Origin: Ophryocystis elektroscirrha
Lineage: Eukaryota; Apicomplexa; Conoidasida; Neogregarinorida; Ophryocystidae
Assembly (NCBI GenBank): GCA_030141585.1
Contig: JAQIFP010000030.1
Location: forward strand, 1-33,821
Direction: 5' to 3'
DNA: 33,821 nt
The stretch's first letter is position 1; each line of letters starts with the position of its first letter. Positions 23,552-32,675 of the stretch are shown here, in pieces. The position numbers were made by a program, and so were the translations under genes. A model generated the notes under the pieces. The model had not been told where the DNA came from, searched no databases, and saw nothing but the letters and a program-made list of their open reading frames with translations.

Positions 23552-23755
23552 TTAGTTATTATTACTTCCTTTATTAGCTATTTTTTTTAGCTCTAGTTCA
23601 ATATCAACTTCTTTAGACCTTTTAGGCAATGGTTTTTTGTTAATTGGTTTATTTTGGATTTTTTGGGTTATTTCTTTTTTATCTTTAAATATAATTAGCT
23701 GTAATACTACCAGCTTACTTTTTTTTTTGGAATTTTCACTTTTTTTTATTGTCAT
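23552..23755 (-). CDS. Possible very small Lys-rich protein
   Basis: A minus-strand ORF of 67 codons (MTIKKSENSKKK...). It contains a canonical GTAAG donor and AAAG acceptor enclosing 36 nt (23683-23718), the size typical of this genome. Splicing gives 55 residues, ending RSKEVDIELELKKIANKG plus a short Ser/Asn tail. Either reading is open. Composition is almost all Lys, Asn, Glu, Ile; no family recognised. It sits between the 3' ends of the ApiAP2 and secreted-protein genes, a place where AT-rich noise can produce ORFs, so it is only tentatively a gene. Confidence 0.35.
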   Translation of the reverse strand: MTIKKSENSKKKSKLVVLQLIIFKDKKEITQKIQNKPINKKPLPKRSKEVDIELELKKIANKGSNNN

Positions 23756-23852
23756 TTTTTATTATTTGTGCTTAAAAGTTACTAAAAGGTTGAGCAAAGT
23801 TAGTACAAAGATAGGAAAAAAAGGTACACCTTAATAAAAAAAAAGAAAACGG

Positions 23853-24589
23853 CTACTGGGGACGACGGAATTGCGATACACGAGGAAGTGCAGTTGGTCT
23901 TTTTTGAGGCATCATATCCTCGTAAGGTTCCATATTATAATTCATTATTTCAATATTAATTGGAACCTCTTCCATATCAAATGGATACCTGGGCATATAT
24001 CCTGACGGTTGAAACGTTGGTACTGGTTGATTTGGCGCCTGTATATGGTTAAACATTTGGAGCAGTGCTAAAAACTCTAATTGATCTATAAATGAGTTTT
24101 CATCTCTTCTTTTCTTTAAATCACGATATTTCGTTTTGAAATAGCTCTGCATATCAAAAATAAATTACATGGAAATTTAGTTAATATTACTCAAATAAAT
24201 GTAAATATAAATTTATACACATATTCGTGACTATGCAATTACTTTAAACAATATATACACGTATGGTTTTTTATTATATTTAATTTATAGTTAATTTATT
24301 TTATTCATTTCCTCTAAATGTATACTAAAGAAAAAAACTTAAATATTAATATACTCAAACACATGACATTAATATTAATAACTTGATTACAGCACATGTA
24401 TTATTTATTTTACATTATTTATACAACATTAGTACAAGGAGCTTAGTATATTAATTCAGTTACCGTTTCTGCTTCCAAAGGCGTTAGAGTTGATGCTTGA
24501 ATTAGATCACTCGTAAAAGAGTCATCACCCCTTGAAACCGTAACAGCTACGTACAAAAAATTTATTATCAACACCAAAAATTTTTGCAT
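23853..24589 (-). CDS. Small secreted protein of unknown function
   Basis: Not recognised. Two exons (minus), 24589-24464 and 24146-23853, join in phase 0 to 420 nt, 139 residues. Exon 1 encodes a clear signal peptide (MQKFLVLIINFLYVAVTVS, then RGDDSFTSDL). Cleavage is likely after about residue 19-22. The mature chain is ~118 residues: an acidic start, a basic helix (YFKTKYRDLKKRRDENSF), a helical LEFLALLQMF segment, then a Pro/Met-rich tail (QAPNQPVPTFQPSGYMPRYP) with an Arg-rich end. There are no cysteines in the mature protein and no transmembrane or GPI signal. In an apicomplexan it could go to the vacuole, surface, micronemes or dense granules; the sequence does not decide. The donor gtaactg and acceptor atatgcag are good. 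Confidence 0.75.
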
Positions 24590-24888
24590 ATTATACAAAA
24601 CTAACAATTATAAAGAAACTGATTCTTTCAATGTTCTATGCTCGATAGAAGCTATACAAAGAAAATTAAAGAAAAAAGTTATTTTAGAATGAAGTTAAAT
24701 TATATTATGTAATATTATATTAATATTACTTCTTACATATCAAAAGATTATTTTTATATGTTTGAAAGTACAATGCTTAATTTAGCCATATAAATAATCA
24801 ATACTTTTACATTAGAATAATAAAAGAAAAATTTCTCCCCCTTCTCAACAATTATAAGAAAAAAAATTATTGTCAAACTTTAATAAAA
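24590..24888. other. Spacer between NSUN5 and the secreted-protein gene
   Basis: 299 bp, both flanking genes on the minus strand. It holds the NSUN5 3' UTR and the secreted-protein promoter. No ORF or repeat of note, apart from an AT-rich composition. Confidence 0.5.
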
Positions 24889-25702
24889 TTACTTAATTAT
24901 AGCTTTATTTACAAGTTTGGATAAAAAAAATCCTCTGGTTTCATCACATCTAGGATCTGAATGAAAACAAGCTTCATATATTGAATTAATTTTTTTATTA
25001 TTATTTACGGATTCCAAATACTCTGACTTCAGGTGGCTGGATTGGGAAAATTCGTCACATATTACACTTGATAATTTTAACGGAAATTCAGCCAATATAT
25101 TAGCAACAACTTGCTCGTTTTCATGCACGCATAATGAGCAAGTTGAGTAGTAATAATTTTTTGCAAATTTAAATGTATTTATTGTATTTCGTAGTATTTT
25201 TGTTTGTATCTCCTGCAATTTTAATAATCTATTTAATTGAACATTTTTATCACATCTATCATTGAGACCGGTACCAGAACACGACGGGTCAACGAAAACT
25301 GCATCAAATTTTTCATTTGTAGAAAGCTCAATTTTATGATTACAGGAAGAACAAAATGTTTCCGAGGTAAGGTTTAATACATCCACTATATATATTTCAA
25401 CTAATATATTTTCACTCGTGAATATGCAATATTTAGAGTCAGAAGTTAACTCGAAAAGATTACAGCAATTAATGCAATTATAAGGACCATTCAGGTTTGG
25501 AAAACATAACTTTATTCTAAATAAATAAGCTGTAAATGCAATCATAAATATAATACATACTAATCCACATAATTACATAAATATATATTTATATATATTA
25601 TGCTATAAATAAATAAGTATATATATATGTTTATTTATAATATAATATAAATAAATATATATAATTATACACGAATGATATATATATATATACACTTTGA
25701 GT

Positions 25703-25739
<37 letters not shown>

Positions 25740-27479
25740 AATAATAACTTCAAAATATATACATAGATTTATATAATTAATATAATTATATTATTTATAT
25801 TACATTAATGCAATTATTTGTTTGAATTGATGTATATGCGAATTTAAATATAGCTATTTGTATCCTAAATTAATAGGTAAAAATGCGCATGTAATAAATT
25901 TTCTTTTTATTATCAACGAAGTCTTTAAATTACCGATTTATAAGAGTCTTGGCTCTTGATAAATGTTTTTCTACGGCGACATATCTACCATTATAATTTA
26001 ACAAATCTTAAAATATTTGAATTATTTAACATTCCTACCTAAGCAGTGTAAGGCTTTGCTTCCAGGAGCTGCACATATGTCTAAAATAGACATACCAGGC
26101 TTAACTTTCGCAACTATTGCATTGGCACAACTCGAGCGATCCTGTATTTGGCATCTTATAAAATCATAATAAATTTATTCCCCTATGTGTTGACATCAAC
26201 ACCTATATTTGTTTACTATTTATATGTAGCAGCAAAAACTAATGTGTATTTTATACAGTAACCGATTAGAGTTTTATAATTACAAAATATGAAGACATTA
26301 TTAAGTAACCACTATTGAATATTAATAGCTTTATTAATATATATAATTTATATTATATATGAAATTATATTATTTATTAAAATAATAAATATTAAATAAA
26401 TTAAATGACAAACAAAAATATTATAAAAATAATTACGTATTGGAGTACAAAAAAGAAATTGCTTAATAAGTGTATATAGATTTTTAATTGCAATAGATAT
26501 ATAGTATGAAACTGAAAGGTTACCTGAAGAACAATACAGCCATTTTGATATATATTCAAAGAAATTAGAGGACTTAGAGAATTTGCTTTGAGATTAATTA
26601 TATAAGGGATTTTTTTATCTATAATTATTTCAGTATTTGAAGTTGATGAATAGGCTTCTTTAGTTTCTCTGAAAGCTTTTTCTGGAGATATTCTTGACAA
26701 ATTAACTCTAATATAACTTTGCTTAAAATTATCATTTTTATTTTCAATTTTTGACAAGGGGAGTTCAAACTTTTTTAAAATATTATCTTTATTGCTAATC
26801 AGGTATTTAGCTAAGCTGCCAGAACCCTTAATGCCTTTTCCAAATAACATATCATATAACATAGCTTGAGCTGTATAAATGGCGTGAGGATCTTTGAATG
26901 TCATAGAATTTGCTACCTTTTTTAATATATTCTTTTTTTCTGCGATTTTGTGAAGGAGTGCATAAATCTGTGGTAAATATTATTCAAATATTTCAAAATA
27001 GACACTAACTGCTCTGATAACGTACAGAGCGGCCATGCATAATAAATATATAATAATAAATATAATTGCAATTAAGTTAAATAAAACATATAATAAGAAT
27101 TATGAAAATTATTTTGCTACGCTTTATAGGTTTAACGAATTATTTATATTAATATCTTATAATATATATATTATAATATATTACAATATATATATATTTA
27201 TATTTTAATGTATATAATATTTAACATACACTTTGATATATTACATGTACAAATATGAGCTATTTTATAAATATAATAACATGTATTGATAAATTTATTT
27301 ATTAATGTGTATTAAGTAATATTAGCTTAAATTATAATCCATATGAATACCTGTCTCCAGTAAGCCATTTTGTGGTTTTTTTGATCTTTAATGTAAGCGT
27401 AGAAAGCATTTTTGACACTGATTTGTTCTATTTGAGACTTTTTAAGTATTTTGCCCGTATCTAAATATATTTGAGCCAT
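24889..27479 (-). CDS. NSUN5: rRNA m5C methyltransferase, NSUN5/Rcm1 type
   Basis: S-adenosylmethionine-dependent RNA cytosine-C5 methyltransferase; yeast Rcm1 and NSUN5 modify one cytosine of large-subunit rRNA. Exons (minus): 27479-27351, 26967-26524, 26141-26039, 26006-25934, 25516-24889; total 1377 nt, 458 residues. N-terminal features: IYALLHK and AMLYDMLFGKGIKGSG, matching the NSUN5 YELLLGKGFRGGG element. Then GCIVLQDRSSCANAI and the SAM loop DICAAPGSK (212-220), motif IV VDPSCSGTG with C329, and motif VI YSTCSLC with catalytic C376, followed by HENEQVV. DPSCSG and STCSLC are typical of NSUN5. Intron 3 is 32 nt. An insert between strands 4 and 5 (about 254-318) holds CxxCC (264-268) and CxxC (305-308), absent from human NSUN5. 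The gene lies 87 bp downstream of the 14-3-3-like gene on the same strand. Confidence 0.9.
25560..25760. repeat. (TA)n block in NSUN5 intron 4
   Basis: Dense TA microsatellite (best run 25705-25736) inside the 417-nt intron between exons 4 and 5 of NSUN5. No coding potential. Confidence 0.8.
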
Positions 27480-27566
27480 TTTTTTTTAAATATTGTGTTT
27501 AAACCTTAAAAAAAAAAAAAAAATTAACTTATTCTTATTAGTCTTTACAAAAAAAAAAAGCAAATT

Positions 27567-28220
27567 TTAAACCATTAATTTATATACATCTAAATTTGTT
27601 TTCAATATACCGAAAACACTAAACGCCAGTGTATCAGTTTCATCAGGTTCTATAGAGTTATTTATACAATCTTTTAAAGCACTACTTATAATTTTGATAG
27701 CTTCAGAACGATTGTAATTTTTTACGTAATTTGCATAATTTAAAGCAATGGATAATCTTATATAATGGTCGGGTGCTAGACTCGAAGCATAGTCAGCTGC
27801 TTGAGAATATAAAGCTCCTATTTCATCATTTCTTAAAAGATCTTTTTCCAGTTGATAGTATCGACAATCTGCTTCTAGTTTTTTATAATATGCTAAACTT
27901 GTTTTATCCATAGTAATTTGAGATAAACATCGAGCAATCTTAATAGCTTCTTCGCATTGATTAAATATTAATTGTTTGATTTCATTGGAATATTCACGAG
28001 CCTGTATATCATTTAAACAGTAAGCTTGTTCCTCTGCGTATAATTGAATATTCCGCAATTTTGAAATAGAGCGGTTGTAAGCTAAACTCAACAATTGGAT
28101 TTCTTCATTTGTAAGAACATTTTTAGTAACCGCTATTTCTTTCATAAATTCTTTCATTTCTTCAAATCTTTCGATTTGTTCTGCTAACTTAGCTTTAATA
28201 AGAAGTTCCGAAACACTCAT
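27567..28220 (-). CDS. Divergent 14-3-3-like protein
   Basis: Single exon, 217 residues, against about 245 for typical 14-3-3. The family backbone is clear: LLIKAKLAEQIERFEEM at the N-terminus matches the conserved KAKLAEQAERYDDM helix. LTNEEIQLLSLAYNRSI matches LSNEERNLLSVAYKNVV, and RLSIALNYANYV matches RLGLALNFSVFY. TLAFSVFGILKTNLDVY matches the last helix. The phosphopeptide pocket is altered: the Lys49 position is Asn49, Arg56 is kept (R56), and around Arg127-Tyr128 the sequence reads DCRYYQL so the arginine is shifted or lost. Asn173 is kept (N161). The acidic C-terminal tail is missing. It could bind partners independently of phosphorylation. A canonical 14-3-3 presumably exists elsewhere in the genome (inference). 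It is divergent from the WDR82 gene, with starts 290 bp apart. Confidence 0.8.
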   Translation of the reverse strand: MSVSELLIKAKLAEQIERFEEMKEFMKEIAVTKNVLTNEEIQLLSLAYNRSISKLRNIQLYAEEQAYCLNDIQAREYSNEIKQLIFNQCEEAIKIARCLSQITMDKTSLAYYKKLEADCRYYQLEKDLLRNDEIGALYSQAADYASSLAPDHYIRLSIALNYANYVKNYNRSEAIKIISSALKDCINNSIEPDETDTLAFSVFGILKTNLDVYKLMV

Positions 28221-28510
28221 TGTGTATTTATGTGGGCATCATATCGTTCAGTTATGTGTGGTTATTAGTCATACTAAAAAACATGTATTTTATATACTGA
28301 TATATTAACTATATAACCCTAGGGCACATACTTGCCATAACGTACAATTTTTTTTATTTTAATTTAATTATTTATTAGTTTTTTTAATTTATTATATTTT
28401 ATAGTTCAAGGAGAAAAAAAAGAAAAAAAAAAAAGATTATATAGGGAAGAATATATATACACACAGCTGAAATAGTACTCTCGGGCCTAGAATTTTTTTA
28501 ATATGTAAAT
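28221..28510. promoter_or_regulatory. Divergent promoter region, 14-3-3-like / WDR82
   Basis: 290 bp between two start codons on opposite strands. Contains an A-rich run (around 28412-28436) and a short patch of mixed composition (28460-28495, with ctcgggcctag). No recognised motif. Confidence 0.4.
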
Positions 28511-30708
28511 ATGAGTTCAGAGCAAAATGCAGATAATACCTGCACATGTGAACACTCCGAGAATAAAAATTCTACTTCAAAGCTGAACTTTACGAATATT
28601 CGATCTACAATTGATTTACAGAGTTTGATTCATAGCATACACTGGGACAACCAGGGAGAGCATCTGTTTACATGTTATAATGATAGTTCAATTAGTCTGT
28701 ATAATGTGAATAAAGGAGTGTACGTATATATTGCATATGAATATATATATATATATATACTATAAGCATTTTTGATAAACTTTCTCTTTAAGTATATATA
28801 TACCATCTTAAGTTTAAATGGCGTGTTTTTATGTAACTAATCTATATGCAGTTTAACTGAAGTTTATTTTATGGTAGAACGAGGCATTTATTTTCTCGAA
28901 AATATGGAGCTTTGTGTGGAAGGTTTATACACAACTCTCAGCATGAATGTATTGTTGCATCTAGGACCCATAATGTAGTTAATTCTAATACTAAAAAGAT
29001 TATTCAATCCATGGAGACTATTGATTGGTCTGCTGTTCAAGAATATGGCACATCAGAGATTAATGATTCTCTCCAACGTAATCATTTTTTCTATAATCTA
29101 ACTAGGCATATTACAAAACTTATTTATGTAAAAATTACTATGATTATTTTATATATATATATATATATAACTTATATTATATATATATATATTTTGTATT
29201 ATATATATATATATAATAAGATAAAGAAATTAGTAATATAAAAAATTTAATAAATAATTTATATCTACGTCTATTTTGATAACAAAGCTGTAAAATATTG
29301 GTTTTAGACGCCCTGAGGTATTGGGATATATCGGAAAATCGTTTTGTCCGTACATATCATTTACCAGCACCGTAAAAAGACATTTATGTAGATTTATAAT
29401 TTTAATAATCAGAGTTATACCTTTCGAAAGTGTTCAAGTATCAAGAACGTTAAGCACTACAGTATTAGTTTCATGCCAGAATAGAAATGTTCTTGTTTTC
29501 AATATCGACCAAGAAAATCCTCAAGTATTTTATTTAATATATTTTACACTTTGTATAAAAATTACAAAAAATACATACATATACATATATACATATATAC
29601 ATATATACATATATACATATATACATATATACATATATACATATATACATATATACATATATACATATATACATATATACATATATACATATATACATAT
29701 ATACATGTATACATATACATACATATATAAATATATACATATGTATATAATAAGTTGTATATTAAAGATACTGTATAATATCTATACAATGTTCACATAT
29801 TTCAGCACCTTTAGTTTTAATTTGAAACTTGAAATGCAAAAATTCGTATGTATATACATATATGTATATATATAAGTATTGTTTATTGTTTGTGCTGGCG
29901 AAATAGTGAATGTTAAATTCATTGATAAAAAGAAAGATCAAGCAGCATTTATGTTATAAGTTTTTCACGTTGTAGGCTAAGTTTACAAGTGAAGCTACAA
30001 CGCCGCTATGCGCTATTTCACCATGCGGTTCAATAGCTGCTATACTGATGGGTAAATTTTCAGTGTGCTTATTTGATTTTCGGCTGGGTTGGACTAATGT
30101 GAGATTGTCATTGCCATCATTATTTTGTAGTCAAACTATATATGCTTTGATATCAAGAAAGTTGTTCCTATTCACAGTTTAAATAACGACTTAGATGCCA
30201 CATATGAAAACAGCTATGTCGTTTCCGTAATAACTAGCGCAGATAATTAATCAAATATTTGATAAAATATGCGACAATTAAAATATTTCAGTACATGTAT
30301 ATATATATATATGTACTAAAATATATTGATTTGATTAATTATATAATAAAATATATTTGTATTAATAATATAATTATATCGAAGCTTTGTATACCTAATA
30401 TAAATACATATAAATGTATAGAGTCTGAGCCTTGCGAATAATAGCGTTTTTGTTGGCCTAACTAATAAAGCAACTTGTAACTCTGATATTCTACAGTTTA
30501 ATATCTTTACTGGAAAATTTGTACTATTATTTTGAAAAACATCAATAAATAGATTGCTAAATTTTTATGCCGTGAGAATACTGACTCTAGGATCGAGAAA
30601 TGGAAATTAAATGAATATAGTTGTATACCTTTTTACTTTAAACCGTCGATATCTATGGATGAGAGATATTTGACATGCGGTATTAATTAAAAAATTATAT
30701 AGGGCATA

Positions 30709-30739
<31 letters not shown>

Positions 30740-31272
30740 ATAGAATAGATATATCCAGATTTATAGTATGTTTATATAAACATAACTTTATATTTATTTC
30801 TTTTACATTTAGTTCATAAATAAATAATATTTATACTATTATTTAATAAATATATATATATATATATCAAGTAATAGTCATTAATATATATAATTAAGTA
30901 TAACTGTAAGTATGCATAGTAATATTCATGATTCTTTAATTATTTGTGTATATAGCGTTATTATTAATTATTTATAACTCATCTGTCTAAGTATTAAGAA
31001 ATGCAATATATAATAAACTTTATACTTTTATATTATATAGTTATCAAAAAGTTTTTACATATATGTTTCTATGTACATTTAGGAACAACAGCCCATAATA
31101 TATTATTATGGGATATAACATGTCCAAGTGAACCTATTCAAAGTTTCCAAATCGGATCACGTACGTAATACATAAAATAAATAAGATTCAAGGTCTTGCA
31201 CAAAATGTTGCTTTCAATACTAAAAATTACCTTATTGCATCCGCTTTTGATCATCTCATATTTTGCGAATAA
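28511..31272 (+). CDS. WDR82: WD40 protein of the WDR82/Swd2 family, ten exons
   Basis: Beta-propeller subunit of SET1/COMPASS histone H3K4 methyltransferase and of PP1-containing termination complexes. Exons: 28511-28719, 28878-29077, 29308-29371, 29413-29524, 29976-30098, 30131-30226, 30422-30520, 30553-30679, 31083-31160, 31193-31272; total 1188 nt, 395 residues (human 313). Diagnostic: [15 protein letters not shown] then [17 protein letters not shown], matching the Swd2 SKKYGVDLIRYTH...IRYLSLHDNKYIRYF order. Further blades: [61 protein letters not shown], and a last blade [15 protein letters not shown] that parallels CLQFNPKFMTFASAC. Introns of 41, 32, 32 and 32 nt explain all apparent stops. 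The 30099-30130 junction shortens one blade and may be mis-modelled. The N-terminal ~25 residues are an extension. It ends 35 bp from the facing PP2A-A stop. Confidence 0.78.
29577..29708. repeat. Octanucleotide array (acatatat)n
   Basis: About 15-16 near-perfect tandem copies of the 8-mer acatatat, in intron 4 of the WDR82 gene (29525-29975). Because 8 is not a multiple of 3, each frame cycles through an eight-codon Ile/Tyr/Thr/His repeat and remains open on both strands, giving spurious ORFs. Confidence 0.95.
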
Positions 31273-31307
31273 TATGTTTTTGTTTCAAACTGTTTAACAT
31301 AGTAAAA

Positions 31308-31890
31308 TCAATTGTTTTCTTGTGAAAAACTGTTGGTTTCGGATGTCTCTGTTTCTGAATACTTCTTAAATAATTTTAGAGCAAAATATTGAATATCTTG
31401 ATTGGTTTGATTTTCTGCTATATTTTGTACTAATCTATATATAAGTGAATTTGAAAAACAACTTCTTACGAACTAAATTGATCGAAAGATATTCCACATT
31501 TTGGTGAATCGGACAGAATTTTATCAATAATTGTAATTGCTGCGTATTCAACATTACAGATGTTTGTCTATGAAAATAACTTATTGGGAGTTTTTTACTT
31601 TTAAGCTGGATTGAAGTATTGGCACTAGTTGCTTTTGAACTTTTTCCAAAGAGAGGTGATTTACCATATACTGAAATTATACTATATTCATTCAAAACTA
31701 TTAATATACTGCATATTAATTAAATACTAAAAAATTGCCTATTAAGCATTTATGAATCAAATATGGAAAATCTATAACTATTGTTAATTAATCATTATCA
31801 ATTAATTATTATTAATTAATAATTAATTGGTATTAGTATTTGTTGTATATATAAAGATAATAAAAATTTTTCCTTCTTATAATAGAGTAA

Positions 31891-31961
<71 letters not shown>

Positions 31962-32637
31962 TTAATAATAATAATAATAACAATAATAATAATAATAATA
32001 ATTTAATTTTTTAATGGAATATTGTATAACTTTATTAATTTGATTTATACGCAAGCATAATAAATATGAATACGTTATTATATATGAAAGGTAGTACAAA
32101 GAATATTCATATAATTCATATATTGAAACATATATAAACTTATATGTTTAAATATAATTATTTTAACCGAATTAAACTAAGCTCAATAAACAGAAATTTT
32201 TTTCCTCTATTGTTTGACTTAAAGTAATATTACAGGAAATGTTTTCAGAATAGCGATATCGGTAAGAAAGCAATTTTTATTCATAGTTGACGACATTTCG
32301 GGTTCGGTTTTAGGGGAGGATTGTTGAGATTTTGTGTTATTTTGGCTTTTTTTGCGTTTATAAATAGCAATAAGCTGAGGAAAGAGGGATTCAGATATCC
32401 AATTCGGTTTAAATGCAAGAGCTAATTTCTAAATATTAGATACTTATTATTAAATTTCTAGCCTCGATTGTTTCAACTGCACACAATCGAACCGCGTAGA
32501 CCTTGTCACTAAAAGCATCGAGAATGATCTGTTCTATAGATTTCTTCAGTTTATCATTCGTCTGAAAAAAAACCAAAAATTAATATTATTCACTATCAAT
32601 TTTATTATGTACGCATATTCATAGATAATAGGAAAAA

Positions 32638-32675
<38 letters not shown>

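Noticed and set aside
29530..29789. Three overlapping minus-strand ORFs of Met/Tyr/Ile/Cys repeats
   Set aside because: Pure translation of the (acatatat) array on the opposite strand; no codon bias or start context.
29321..29875. Long plus-strand ORF of Ile/Tyr/His repeats
   Set aside because: It combines WDR82 exon 4 with retained intron and the octanucleotide array. The repeat is open in any frame.
28720..31272. WDR82 as a decayed pseudogene (many apparent stops and frameshifts)
   Set aside because: All breaks coincide with GT-AG boundaries of 32-451 nt, phases agree at every junction, and the total is a whole number of codons.
31893..32002. CRISPR-like or satellite array
   Set aside because: Simple trinucleotide repeat in an intron, without spacers; the organism is eukaryotic.
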